A DNA stretch of 64,000 nucleotides from Coptis chinensis (Eukaryota; Streptophyta; Magnoliopsida; Ranunculales; Ranunculaceae), in the NCBI GenBank assembly GCA_015680905.1, contig CM027381.1, forward strand, positions 88,561,501 to 88,625,500. The letters are read 5' to 3'. The notes below the pieces were generated by a model, which saw nothing but the letters and a program-made list of their open reading frames with translations, made no database searches and was not told the DNA's origin. How positions within the stretch are numbered: the first letter of the stretch is position 1; every line of letters begins with the position of its first letter. The position numbers and the translations under genes were made by a program. This document shows, in pieces, positions 12,414 through 24,699 of this stretch.

Positions 12414-13961
12414 TGATAAGTGCTCAAAAAGTGCAATTTAACTCTCGAGTATGCCTCTTGTTTAGCCATCTTAGTGGACTAATAGTGTTTGTAAGTTATG
12501 TTTTATGATTCTACAGATGAAAGAGAGAATTTTGTGAAATATTAGAGAAAAAGGGGTAAAACGGAGCAATTCGGAGCATTAAGGATCACATGGGAAGCCC
12601 ATAGACAATCATGCAGAATGCCAAGGAATTGGAGCTATTAAAGATGCGACTTGGACCTATTTTAAAGCCTATTTAGAAGTCCAAGGCCAAAGGATTTGTT
12701 GCTTGGACCAAAGCCCGCAAAAGAGGATAGAAGGATATAGCAGAAGAGACAAAATCGGCTAACGCATCTGGGACGCATGGATCGAGTGTCCAGACGCATT
12801 GCTTGCGTCTGAGATGCATGAATAGTGCGTCCAGACGCATGAATCGACACTGTAGGCAATTCCTTCTCAGTTTTGGAGACGAAGTTGGACTTTGAAAGAA
12901 GTCTATTTGTATTAGGAAATAAATGACGATTTGGAATGCTTCTAGAGCTCATTGTAATCTTTATAAATAGAGGACCTAAGTGCTTCATGTAATTTTCTAA
13001 TTCACTTACACTCTTGTCTCCAGAACTTGAGGCAGAGAGAGATTAATAATAAAAGATCGGTTTTAACTAGCTGAGTTTTAATAAATTAGTCTTTCTAGTC
13101 TTATGTTCTTCGACTCTTCTTCTTCTCGTTCTTCGTGTTCTTCATTCTTTATTGAAGGCTAATCTTCTCCTTCAAGGGAGAAGATGAAGTCGGTGCTTAA
13201 GGTTTAATGATTCTTCTGGTTTATGGTGTTCTTCAATCAGGTTAGTTTTTTATGTTTTTAGTTATTAGTTCCATTGCCTAGACTAGGGGATGGAAGTATA
13301 GATTAAATTTTTATTTATTGCAATTGAATATCATGTTAGTTTAGGGTTTTATTTATTGCAATTGAATATTTGCTAGTGACATGCTTTTATTTATTGCAAT
13401 TGAATTTATTGCTAGAATAAGGTTTTATTTATTGTAATTGAATATTATACTATTATTCTCTACTTTTCTTCTACTTGTGTAGTGTTTTAGAGTAAAAGAA
13501 GTATTCTTTGTGTTTGCTTTAGATAGTGATTCATTGAATAGCTGCCCAATCTCACATAAAAGGAAATAAGATACTAGTAATATGAACATAGAAATAACCT
13601 GAAGTAGAGTTATTTGTTAACAATGTTTTGTCCAAGAGGGCATCGGCACTCGCTCGGTTGCCTAATTGTAGTCTACTTGTGAGAACAACAATGAAGCAAA
13701 AGGTCATTGAATCAAAAGTATTGGTAGATTCTAATATCTTGAATTCCCCTTCTTATAAATTCTCAATAGTTTAGTTTAGTTTAGTTTAGCATTAGAATCT
13801 ATAATATCTATAATAATAGTTTTTAATCCCTCAAACCCCCTTTCCAGTCCTGTCCTCCATATAAACATACACTTAAAAGTGGAATGATACCCTACTTATC
13901 TTTTACTTATTAAGGGATAATTAGGTTTTGATACGTTTTTATTTTGTTCAACGACCATACA
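12414..13961 (+). mobile_element. LTR-like fossil, possibly a long solo LTR of Gypsy type
   Basis: The block starts TGATAAGTGCTC and ends near ACCATACA. It contains a TATAAATAG box at 12962 followed by leader-like sequence and an AATAAAA signal near 13046, the layout expected of an LTR promoter and polyadenylation region. No matching second LTR or coding interior is in the window. No clear 5-bp target duplication was found, so the element type and limits are tentative. It appears to be a broken or solo remnant. Confidence 0.4.
13302..13445. repeat. Short tandem motif TTTATTTATTGCAATTGAAT, about four copies
   Basis: Four near-copies of a 20-bp word lie at roughly 35-40 bp spacing inside the putative long LTR; the last has one change (TGTAATTG). 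Probably local replication slippage or short tandem duplication. Confidence 0.75.
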
Positions 13962-14103
13962 CCATCTACACACACAAAAAGAAGCTTGTCAGTGAGGGAT
14001 AACACCAACAAATACCACCAAATGGAGATGCGCAATGCCAAACATTAAAGACTTTTGAATACACCTAGAGGAAAGGCAAGACGATATTGCACACGTTAGA
14101 TAA

Positions 14104-14690
14104 CGAATATTGCAAACACATTTTGGTCATTTGATATCGTGTTTGAACATTCGGACTAATCGTCCAATCATATTTGCATTGGCGGAGCGATGGTGGCACA
14201 CCATACACACTTTTCACCTTCCATGTGCTGAGTTTGGTATCACGCCACTTGATTTTTCAATGTTGATGGGTTTAAGTGTGGGTGAGAAGAAACCCATTTT
14301 GTTTAATTCAAGTATTGAAGAGGATATGGGAAGGTTGAAAACTCTACTGCCTTCGTGTTTGATTTTGATGGTGAGTTTGTACCAGGGAATATTGGTAGTA
14401 GATACATTTTGAACCCGCCCTTTAGAGAAATATATATGTACCGATTAGTTAAGAATTGCATCAAATTGACGCCATATATTTGGAGCCAAACTCAGAGGCG
14501 GAGGATGAGTTTGTCATGGTTTTTTTGTTATATTTTTTTAGCCAAGTGGGTTTCACGACTGAAAATTTTGGAGTTTGAGCTAGTTGGTTAGCGTCTTTGG
14601 TAGACTTTGACAACTTGGATGATTTTGACTGGGGCAGTGCTTTCATGACACGTCTGTATACTGGGCTTGATTTGTTTGTCCATACAAATG
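14104..14690 (+). pseudogene. Plant mobile domain (PMD, MAIN-like) relic
   Basis: The frame at 14110-14412 reads ALAERWWHTIHTFHLPCAEF and then GITPLDFSMLMGLSVG, which matches the plant mobile domain found in MAIN/MAIL proteins and in many plant transposons. A second conserved block, SLVDFDNLDDFDWGSAF, follows near 14590-14640. The blocks are not in one continuous frame and the domain is short, so this is a broken copy. PMD sequences travel in transposons; the neighbouring LTR-like fossil makes a transposon origin plausible, but a decayed MAIN-like host gene is also possible. Confidence 0.7.
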
Positions 14691-14699
14691 AAATGAAAA

Positions 14700-15047
14700 A
14701 GTAATGCAATGGGATTACGTGGATACTATAGATAAGAGGATTTAAGTTTTAAGATATAATATTTTATTTTGTTAGTTAAATATTATATAATTTAAGTTAA
14801 AATACACTTTTATTTGATTAATTAAGTACTGGTAGTACGAGTATTTCACTATTGTTTAAACCATATACTGAAAAGTGATTGGGATAAGGACTGAGAAGTG
14901 TGATGTTGATGATTGTCCCTCAAATATCATCATCTATCCTACAAAAATATACACTTAAACGATAAAAACGTATTACAAAATAAAACTTAAATAAATTGCA
15001 ACGCTAAAACATCTACTAATACCACTCAACTACATCTCTTATAATTT
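14700..15047. other. Intergenic, no feature seen
   Basis: AT-rich spacer between the PMD relic and the unassigned minus-strand frame. No motif recognised. Confidence 0.4.
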
Positions 15048-15434
15048 TCAACAACGTTCATGAACAAATTTTATTCTTTTAGTTTTTAGAAACATACGTT
15101 TTGTCGCAGTTTTTCGCTCTTCATCGCTACTGAAAGCACCAACAATCTTATGTGCACACTTCAATTTAAAAGATTTATTACAATTCTTACAAATCCTTAA
15201 AAATCCGTCCAATAAGGCTTTACGCGTTCTATCTCCACAACTGTCGTTGTATCTGAATATTTCACAAATTCTATCCCAAAGAACTCGTCTTGGTCTATAA
15301 TTTGACAATACAACATCACACTCAATTCCAGCAATTGTAAGCATATGTGCTCGACACAATAATTCATTTTCAGCATGGATGAAATGCAAACTATGTATCG
15401 GATGAGGATGACTCTCCATATTTTGTGAAGACAT
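15048..15434 (-). CDS. Unrecognised 128-codon open reading frame
   Basis: The predicted product starts MSSQNMESHPHP, has a basic C-terminal half and a KNCNKSFKLKCAH segment with two Cys and a His. I do not recognise a family. The frame is uninterrupted and preceded by an AT-rich stretch (TTAAATATA near 15486) that could hold a TATA box, but no splice or homology evidence supports expression. It could be a small coding remnant of a DNA transposon, because a GATGATGCTCT end-like sequence of PIF/Harbinger flavour lies at about 15844-15854; no matching left end was found. Low certainty. Confidence 0.25.
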   Translation of the reverse strand: MSSQNMESHPHPIHSLHFIHAENELLCRAHMLTIAGIECDVVLSNYRPRRVLWDRICEIFRYNDSCGDRTRKALLDGFLRICKNCNKSFKLKCAHKIVGAFSSDEERKTATKRMFLKTKRIKFVHERC

Positions 15435-15498
15435 TTTGTTGAATAATGAAAGAAGAAATATGAGTGAATTGGATAGTAGTTTGCATTAAATATATCCG

Positions 15499-15676
15499 TT
15501 GGGCCCAAAAAAATCCAACCGTTTTTATTTTTTATTAAAAATAAATTGAAAAAGTTATTGACGGCAAAACTTGACCCATCCAACATCTTGGGCCCAATAG
15601 TACAAAATCCAACATTTTTTATTTTTTATTAAAACAAAATGAAAAACTTATGGACGGCAAAACTTGACCAACACCT
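15499..15676. repeat. Two tandem copies of an 89-bp unit
   Basis: Copies start TTGGGCCC at 15499 and 15588. Each contains TTTTATTTTTTATTAAAA and GACGGCAAAACTTGACC. A third, shorter echo of the GACGGC..TTG part follows at about 15680. Non-coding. Confidence 0.8.
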
Positions 15677-15679
15677 GGA

Positions 15680-17596
15680 CGGCTAAAGTTGTCCCATGCA
15701 AGTGGCTGCAAAATTTATGAGTATTTTGGTCGAGAATTTAACAATTATTGAGATAAAAATGGGTGTTTAGCAGCACGTTGGTGAATGAAATTGTCAAAAA
15801 AAATTCTATCTGTCACATTATAAATGGTTTTTAGCATTGCATTGATGATGCTCTAAAAGACAAATGTTCTTATAAATGTCGTAATTGTCTAGGCACTGTA
15901 AGTCTGTAACGCATAGTTCAAGATTCCAGAATTTCGACAAATCCAAAAACTAGAATTCCGGCTCTTATTATGTTATATTTCGAGTACATTCCAAAATTCA
16001 TATTTTTCGACTCTTGATCTGGAATTTATAACCGAAATATTGGGTGGAATTCCAAAAATTCCATGGAAATCACGAACTATGCTGTAACGTCAATGCAAAT
16101 ATGAAATATCTAATTTTTTAAATTTTTTCTCGATAACCAAATATCTAAATATCTAATGCTTTCTGCAGGGTATGTAGTTTTGAGTTTTTGACCAAAGTTC
16201 AAATCAAATAAAACAGACAATATCAACATCCTAACATACAAACAAATAGGATATTGCTCAAAAAAGGCAACAAGAACATGTCCAGTGTTTCAGTGTTCAA
16301 AGTTCAAAGCCTTGGTCCAAATGTCGTCACGGACGTCAAACTCATGAAAAATGTGAGGCTAATTTGGTCAAGCTCATATACAATGGTAGTAGAAGGCTAG
16401 AAGCGTAGAACTATTATATGTATGTTTGCACTTCGCAGTAGTAATTAGAAAGAAACAAAAGATTAAAACAAGTGATCAAAAGTAAACTGAGTCCTCGTTA
16501 GAAAAAGCTGGTTTTGTCTAAAACTTTTGTTCAGAATGAGAGTGAGAGAGCTTTGGCATGGGAAAGAAGGTGAGATCAAAAGAGGGAGATGATGACGTCT
16601 ATAGGGCACGCCTCCATGCGTATATTTTGTGCAACCATACCATTAATCTAAAGCTGTTACATCTACCAGACACAGTTCTGTCAAAAGAGAAGAAGTGCAA
16701 CTAAACAACAGATCAAAAACAAATCAAAACAAAAAAATCTGGAAATTTGTCAGGATTAATTAGACCTCTATCTTCCACATGTGTCGGTCGGGCTATGAAG
16801 TTGCAAAGACCACAATGACGTAGAAACATAATCACTGTGGTCACTATCTCAAATACTGTGATGGGTCCACTAGCTGTACTGGGCTCAGATCAAGAGGATA
16901 TGGGCTTGGACTTTTCAATCTTTGGATAGCTCTCTCTACTTTATTTTGTTTCCTTTTTTTTTTTTTAAAACTTAATAAATGTTTATTGCCAAGGAAATTT
17001 CATGTTGGTAACATCATTTACACGGAATTGGATGCTCCGGTAGTCCGGTCCAAGGTTGTAAATTTGTCATCGTATATTATTATACGCTCCATGTATAATA
17101 TCGGTTAATCCATCTTGAAAATGTAAAGACATTCAAACTTTCTGTTTCACTTGTTTTACTCTAATCATACCAACATCTCGATCAAAATACAACTAGTATG
17201 ACGGAATCTCAAAACTCCGTGGAATATTCCAGTTTTTAACAAAATCGAAAATAACAAAATAAAGTTAAAAAAAATGTTAAATTTGAAATTTAATATATTT
17301 TTTGTTTTTGGGACTATTGGAATTCTACAAATTCCGATAATTCCGATATTCTTAACTACGACAGTACCTTTTTTTATGCTATATATTTTTGTTACCTGCC
17401 AAATATTTTTTTTTTTGAAAAACTTAGGCTTATGCTTTTTTCAACTTCCACAAAGATGTTATAACAATCAATCCTATGCTCTTTGCTAAAATACAAAAAT
17501 TGCATAAGAAAAAATAAATCTATATTTATATATTATACAAAAATACAAAATCACATTTTAAATATAGGAGGGGTTTTCGAGACATATATTATAAAA
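15680..17596. other. Intergenic, no gene recognised
   Basis: AT-rich DNA without supported genes. Words such as AATTCCGA near 15930-16070 and 17210-17350 suggest relics of the same style of repeat as the 914-1593 element, but I cannot bound an element. Confidence 0.45.
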
Positions 17597-17638
17597 TTAG
17601 TTTGTAGGTCCGCATACGATACATACCGCTATTTTGAA

Positions 17639-17710
<72 letters not shown>

Positions 17711-18812
17711 AAAAATTGGGACTACCGTTTTAATCGCTAACCCGTTTTAATTTTCTAACAAATTGTTTTAAACGAAGTTTTAATTCAATTTTAAAAAACC
17801 CGCTTTTTCAACCCGTTTTAATTTTCTAACAAATTGTTTTAAATGAAGTTTTAATTAAATTTTAAAAACATGTTTTTTCAATTGGGAGAGAGATTCTGTT
17901 TCAATAGGAAAATAATTTATATTTTAATTAGATATGCTATATTTTATTTTTTCAATAGAGGAGGAATTCCGAGAATGATTCCTACTTTAATTAGAAGTAT
18001 TAGAATTTGTTTTAATAGGAGAGGAATTCCCGTTATAATGGGAGAGGAATTCCCGTTATACTAGGAGATGAATTTCCGTTGTAAAAAAAAAAAAATTTGT
18101 TTTCAAATAGGAGAGAAATTCCCATTTTAATAGGAAATGACGTGAAATTTTAATACAACTAAAAAAACACCCCTTATGGGGAGCTTTAATATTAAGACTA
18201 GCTTGTAGGCCCGTGCATACGCACAAGCTATTTTGAAAATATTTATATTTTTTTTAAAATTGGGACTACCGTTTTAGTCGTTAACCCATTTTAATTTTCT
18301 AACAAATTATTTTAAATTAAGTTTTAAAAACCTGTTTTTTCAATTGGGAGAAAATATTTTATTTTAATAGGAGAATGATTCCCATCGAGATGATGTGAAA
18401 TTTTAATAGAGCTAAAAAAAAACCCCTTGTGGGAGCTTTAATATTAAGACTATCTTGTAGGCCACGGGCATACGCACCGGTACTTTTGAAAACATTTAGA
18501 TATTTTTTAGAAAAATGGGATTATTGTTTTAGTCGCTAACCCGTTTTAATTTTATAACAAATTGTTTTTAATTAATTTTTAAAAACCCATTTTTTCAATT
18601 GAGAAAGAGATTCTGTTTTAATATAAAAATGATTTCCAGTTTAATTAGAAGTGCTATAATTTATTTTAATAGGAGAATAATTCCCGTTATAATATGAGAT
18701 GAATTCCCGTTGTAAAAAAAGATTTTTGTTTTTCAAATAGGAGAGAAATTTATGTTTTAATAGGAAATGACATGGAATTTTAATAGAGTTCGAAAAATAC
18801 CATTGTGTGAGC
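17597..18812 (-). mobile_element. Head-to-tail array of three Helitron-like units
   Basis: On the minus strand three related units follow each other: 18812-18450, 18449-18198 and 18197-17597. Each ends in a Helitron-type 3' end: a GTGCGTATGCAC-like hairpin, a GGCCTACAA spacer, then CTAG (18201-18198), ATAG (18453-18450) or CTAA (17600-17597). The second and third units begin at once with TCTTAATATTAAAGC, so a 3' CTRR-like end directly abuts a 5' TC end with no host base between. All units share GGGACTACCGTTTTA-like and TTTTAATAGGAG-like internal blocks (plus-strand sense). No Rep/helicase coding sequence is present. The first unit's 5' end has decayed into a TA microsatellite. Confidence 0.65.
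17639..17708. repeat. (TA)n microsatellite
   Basis: A pure TA run of about 70 bp inside the third Helitron-like unit. A second TA-rich stretch lies at about 18815-18877 and marks the 5' edge of the array. Confidence 0.95.
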
Positions 18813-18842
18813 TTTATATATATATATATATATTATATATTA

Positions 18843-18878
<36 letters not shown>

Positions 18879-18879
<1 letters not shown>

Positions 18880-19227
18880 AACTTTTAAAATATTTATAAT
18901 TTTTAGATTAAGTTAATTGTTTGTAGATACGATGATCTCCTAACTATTATAAACATTGTCACAAATAATTGAAAAAATTAAAAATTTCTAAACTTGCCAA
19001 ACATAGTATAAAACTAGTGAAAATGAACGGTCCATAATTAGCCAAAATTTTAATTTGCTAACTACATTTGACAAATTTATAAAGTTTTGATTATTTATAA
19101 CAATGTTTAGAATATATAGGATATCATATCTACGAAAAAAATAGTCCAATGTAAAACTTATAAATGTCATAACGATTTTGAATTTGTTTATGTGTGTGTT
19201 TATAAGATATGTCCCTAGAACCCATCT
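18879..19227. mobile_element. Foldback MITE, copy A (left end lost)
   Basis: This AT-rich block matches the 401-bp palindromic element at 55925-56325. Shared words include GTAGATACGATGATCTCCTA, ATTGTCACAAATAAT and CCTAGAACCC at the right end. The left end has been replaced by TA microsatellite. No coding sequence. See copy B for the complete structure. Confidence 0.75.
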
Positions 19228-19229
19228 CT

Positions 19230-20190
19230 TTAAATATATGTAGCATTTTAGGCCTAATTAAAAAAAAAAAAACAACAACAACAACACGATGAGGATAGTC
19301 AAACCTAACCCATAAACTAGTTAAACCAAGTTTTGGTTGTAATGAGTAATAACTATAAACTTAATTCCAATGGAACTAAATTTGTAATTAGAAGATAAAC
19401 TTGCATAGACTTTATTAAACAAACAGAAATTGGTGTGACAAAATCGAACCATGATTCAACCTAGTTAGACCATTTGAACAAAAAAACGGTTCAATTATTG
19501 GTTCAGTTTTAAAAACATTGTATCAAAACATACATAAGATTATAGATTATACAAAATCTAGATCAAGTCAAATTAAATTCATACATATTTTACGCTTAAA
19601 ACTCAATACGTTTTGGTAGTTGTCGTACTTTTTGAAATGTGTAAATAATATAATTAGCAATTCTAACATGCGCTGGCTGTACCGGTAAGCAGGGCTAGGA
19701 GAGCCTCCATTCAATACCTTGTCATGCAATACACCCTCACCTGGTGGAGGGCCCAGATGACATGCGTACCTATAAACCGGCCTATTCTAGATTTTACAAT
19801 AATATAATTTTCAAAGAAATTCGAGCTCTCCAACAAAATTTTGTAACATCTAGGTACCCTCTAAAATAAGGCTAAATCTATAATGCGTAGGTCGTATGGT
19901 ATGCTATTAAATCTGGGCCACTCATACCAAGAAATACGTGTGTATTGCATGGCAAAAGTATTGATCCAAAGGTCCACCACATACATCTGGCGCCCTAAAG
20001 ACATGCTCCTAAAATAAGTCCAATGGATTTTGTTGCAAAACAAATTACTGTAGTATATCTGTAGAAGTTGGTGCATTTAACATTTGAGTAGGAGACAATA
20101 GTACCTGGTCGTATCACTCATTTTTTTTATATGTAAACTCCTTACACTGACATTCCGGCTTCTTTGTCTCTCACTCTCTTCATTCTCTCT
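19230..20190. other. Intergenic, upstream region of the FORKED1-like gene
   Basis: No gene or bounded repeat is visible. The last few hundred bases are presumably promoter sequence. I recognise no specific cis-element apart from the TATA box listed separately. Confidence 0.45.
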
Positions 20191-20197
20191 CTCACTC

Positions 20198-20204
20198 TAT
20201 AAAA
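20198..20204 (+). promoter_or_regulatory. TATA box of the FORKED1-like gene
   Basis: TATAAAA lies 69 bp upstream of the ATG at 20273, inside a CT-rich leader region (CTCTCACTCT repeats), a common arrangement in plant core promoters. Transcription would start around 20230 by the usual 25-35 bp spacing; this is inferred. Confidence 0.7.
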
Positions 20205-20272
20205 CCAACACCCTTCTCTTCATTTACTTTCCCAACACACCCCCCATTTTTTTTTTCCTACTTACACCCACT

Positions 20273-23200
20273 ATGGAAGCAGCAGCAGATATAGCCACTG
20301 CCGACTCATGGAGACCGGAATCCGTTCATATCACCGGATTCCGACCACCTGAAACACCAAGAGAACCAATGGAGTTCCTCTCACGTTCATGGAGTGCTTC
20401 AGCATTTGAAGTCTCAAAAGCTTTAACTACTACTAATAATCCTCATTTGATGAGAAGTAGTACTCCTCCATTAAGTGGTTGTGGAACTCCTGTTATTCTA
20501 GAAGATATTGCTGGTGAAGCTGAAGCTGCTAATGCTGCTTTGGTTTCTGGAAATCCTTTTTCTTTTGCTTCTTCTGCTACTTCTCAGCTTGTTATGGAAC
20601 GCATTCTATCTCAATCTGTAAGTTTAAGTTTACTACATTTTCTTACCTCTATTGTTGAAGAAGGAAGTAAATGGTGTTTTTTAATTTTCAGCTCTGGGCT
20701 TTCTGGAAAAAAAAAACTCTGTTTTTGGGTTCTTTTGGATTTAAACTTCAGCTAGTTTTTTTACTTATCGTTTATTTTATATGAATTAAAACTGTTTTTA
20801 TATCTTCTTTTCATTATATTTAGAAGAAGAAGAAGTGAAGAACAGAAACTGAAAATAAAAACAAAAGTGTATCTCAAGCAATCCAGATTCTGTCTAAACT
20901 CTCAAATCTGTTTTTTTTTCATAAAACAAAGCGTGAAAAACAAGAAATGGTATTGTTCTAAAAACTAGAGTTTCTCATTCCTTATCTTTGGTTTCTAGTC
21001 CAACACTCCAAGCTACATATTCGGATATTCCTTTAACATAGCTTCAAAATCAATTCAACATATCTAAGATGGTACTTCGGTTAACACATATTTCAATCTA
21101 AAATTTTGTAAATTTCGATATGGTTTTTTTCTCTATGCAGCAAGATGTATCACCAAGAACTTCAGGTAGACTTTCACATAGCAGTGGACCATTAACAGCT
21201 GGTGGTTCATTAACAGATAGTCCACCAATCTCTCCAAATGAAATGGATGACATGAAGGTCTGTTTGTTATATATTCCTTGTTTTAGCTTTGCTATTAAAA
21301 TGTTAAGTAAAGCAGTATTTGGTTTTAGCTAGTTTTGTGTTGTGGTTTCTTGATAGTAAAGTAAACCCAAACAACTAAGCTTTACCTGCAACTAATCTCT
21401 CTGTGTTCTTTGCACTTACTGTTTCAGAAATTCACAGAGATTCTCTGTTTCCCAGAAAAAGCATCTATTCTCCAGGCTTTTGAAGTTATTTCAATAACTC
21501 CCATTTACCCCTGTAAATATTGTTAAATTTCCCACTTGTAAAACATGCAAGGTTCTTGTAAACAAGGCTTTTTTGGTAAATAACTTTTTTTTCGACTTTG
21601 TTCCCTGTTAAGTCTTTTTGAGTGGGGACGTGGGGTTGTTGATATTGTACGGTTTAAGTGAAATTTGTCTTGCATGTTCTGTACATTTACTTGTTTTTGG
21701 TATAACGAAGCGACTAGCTTTGATTCGTTTAGCTCTGAAATCTTTTACATTTACTTTTTTTCCAACTTCCAAGAACAACAACAACAACAACACGAAACCT
21801 TTCTTTTGATTCTGTCGAGTATGGACTGCATGCCCCCTTGTGACTTTGTCTGCTCTGTGTTGTTTCAGTTCGGTTTCCATAATTAACCTTAAGTTGACTA
21901 ATAAATGCATCTTTTATTGATGGGTAGTTTTGTCTTTTTAGACCATGGTGATTGACCTTCTGGTACCATTAGTTGTGACTTGAGGATTGTGACTGTCTGG
22001 TTCATAACTTCATAGGCTGTGCAGTGCTTTTAATTTGTCACACTGATACTTTAATAATACCTTTGATTGATTTCTAGCTTTCTACAAATCTATTATACTC
22101 GAGTGAGAATCTGGAAATGTTAATTTTTGTTTCCAGAAATTATATTTTTGGTAGAAATTTTGTAACCATTTTTTTGCCTTGATAATGTAGTTCTGCCGTA
22201 TGACCAATTCAGTAGCATCCCAATATAGAAGTGGGGGTGGTGGTGGAGGTGGTGCTGGTGGGGGTGGAAGTAAGACAGTTGGGAGGTGGTTAAAAGATAG
22301 AAGAGAGAAGAAAAAGGAAGAAACACGTGCACAAACTGCCCAACTCCACGCGGCCGTATCAGTTGCTGCAGTTGCTGCTGCAGTGGCGGCAATCGCAGCA
22401 GCCACAGCAGCATCATCTGGGTCAGGGAAAGATGAGCAAATGGCAAAGACAGATATGGCGGTTGCTTCTGCAGCTACATTAGTTGCAGCACAATGTGTAG
22501 AGGCGGCAGAAGCATTGGGTGCTGAGCGCGAGCACTTGGCATCTGTTGTTAGCTCTGCTGTTAATGTGCGCTCAGCTGGCGATATAACAACTTTAACTGC
22601 AGCAGCTGCGACTGGTAAGTAAATCAGGTAGTGCTATAGTGCTATTCGATTTTTGAAATTGAGACGTTGGGGAGAACAATTCATTTAGGGATGGAGTTTA
22701 TTGATTTGTGGTTGTAGCTTTACGTGGGGCAGCAACATTGAAGGCAAGAGCTTTGAAAGAAGTATGGAACATTGCTGCAGTTATACCGGTTGAGAGGGGG
22801 ATGGCTGGGACTAACAATGGTCATTCTAATGGTAGCTATAGTGGAGAGCTTGTACCTGAAGAAAATTTCCTGGGCATTTGCAGTCAAGAGCTTCTGGCCA
22901 GGGGTTGCGAGCTCCTCAAACGAACCCGTCAAGGTATACTATTTTTTTTTTCCGCTAGAAGTCGAGGTAAACTATATTAAATTATTAATACTAAGTTACG
23001 TACAAAGTATTTATAACTATCAGATTTCTATTGTGGTGGTACTTTTGATGCTTGTAAATGTGTTTTAGCATAAAATGAAGCTATTTAAAATTTGTACCTT
23101 AATTGGTGTATCAATGCATTGGTTTAGTTAAATTCTGATATATGTGTTTTTGTGAGATCTGCAGGAGAGCTTCATTGGAAGGTTGTCTCTGTTTATATCA

Positions 23201-24260
23201 ATCGGTTGGGTCAGGTGAGCTATTGTCTAATTAAGATTAGGATGTATATATTTATGTTTTGTGAGTTGCGAGTACTTTACACTATGTGGTCTACTCTGAC
23301 TACACATTTATGTCCTCCACCAAATTTAAAAAAAAACTCATCCTAGTGAACTACATTCCATGTTCTTGTTGACTGGTTCTTGCCTAATATCCTGTGCGAG
23401 TCCTAGTTGTTGGGAGACATGGCTTGTAATTTTCTGTAGGATGGCACCAAGTATCTAAATCTTGATTAATGTAGGGCCCTTTTTCATCCTTCCTACCAAA
23501 GTGCAAATAGAGGAGTTAGAGGAGTTTGGCAAGACAAATGCTGTATTAGCTTTTGTTTCGTCTGTTATCAGTTCATGAGTCAAATGCTTCCACTATTGAT
23601 AGTTTTGACTTGCATTAGTAGACAGCCTTTTGATATCTATGATTTACTGGTGTAAACCACATAATTGTGCACTGTGCTTAGGCTGCCATTTTCACAAATA
23701 CCAACACATGCCTCTGTTGGGAGTTACCTTATTCTGGTAGCAGTAGATGTGAGTGAATCATACTGTATATGGATAACTTGTAATTAGTTACTGAATGTGG
23801 TGGTTTTGCAACTTATTCTGCAGGTGATGCTAAAGATGAAAAGCAGACATGTTGCAGGGACAATCACCAAAAAGAAAAAGAGTAAGTTGTTATCCTATTT
23901 TCTTAGTCTCTCCAATGTGAATGGAATCAGGGAAGGCTCTTCTTGGGATTAGAGAAAGTACTAATTGCAGTAAAGCAAATAAAGATAAAAGATTTAAAAG
24001 TTAAAGTTTTATGATCTTGGATTCTCTCTTGAATTTGTGCAGATATTGTGTTAGAAGTATGCAAAGACATGCCTGCATGGCCAGGCAGGCACTTGCTTGA
24101 CGGGGGTCACCACCGTCGTTACTTTGGGTTGAAGACTGAATTGCGTGGGTTGGTCGAGTTTGAGTGTAGGGACCAAAGGGAGTATGATATCTGGACTCAG
24201 GGTGTCTCTAGGCTCCTCTCGATAGCTGCTGATAAGAAGAATAGGCATCGACGATCCTGA
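20273..24260 (+). CDS. FORKED1-like / VAN3-binding protein (DUF828 + PH domain)
   Basis: Seven exons: 20273-20617, 21141-21257, 22191-22614, 22718-22933, 23165-23214, 23824-23881 and 24043-24260. All introns are GT-AG, phases agree, and they give 1428 nt, or 475 residues. The protein opens with the family's [20 protein letters not shown] block (about residues 34-53). A glycine run (about 169-180), [17 protein letters not shown] and an alanine-rich helix follow. The C-terminal part (about 365-470) is the plant PH-like domain, including [12 protein letters not shown]. Family knowledge: FL/VAB proteins bind the ARF-GAP VAN3/SFC and act at the trans-Golgi in PIN1 trafficking and leaf vein joining. 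Length and exon plan fit the family and no break is seen. Which FL paralogue it is cannot be settled here. Confidence 0.93.
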
Positions 24261-24699
24261 GCTACTACTGTCAAACACCAAATCAACCCTGTCAAGAGAG
24301 GAAATGTTTACAGGCTAACCATTAGGGCCCATGAGGATTAACAGATCTTTTGAACTTTATTTCGGGTCCTCTGTCTGTCATGTAGTGTAAAAAGGGAGGG
24401 AAAGTATAAGATAAACTAAATGTAGGAGTATCTTTTACCGTTGGAATATTTTGGATTTTTGGGCTTTAGTTTGAACTTAGATAAAAGTGTTCCCAATCAG
24501 GCAAGGAAGGCCAGGCCATGTGATTAGCTACACACTTTCATTCCTTTGTACCTAAAGGGCGAATCTTGGACTACTCGACTATGGTCAAAAAGATGGAACA
24601 AGAAACCAGCTTCAGTTATAAAAACAACGTGTGTACTATCTATGTGATTTGTAAATTCCGTATGTGGAGTTAACTATTGTCTCTTTTGGGAATGTTGAT

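Noticed and set aside
12414-13961. A complete LTR retrotransposon at 11.8-14.7 kb
   Set aside because: No matching LTR pair, no gag or pol coding region and no target duplication could be seen; only LTR-like fossils are claimed.
17483-17740. Open frame encoding Tyr-Ile repeats
   Set aside because: Produced by the TA microsatellite.
22082-22446. Two open frames antisense to FORKED1-like exon 3
   Set aside because: They are antisense shadows of the glycine and alanine-rich coding repeats of the real gene.
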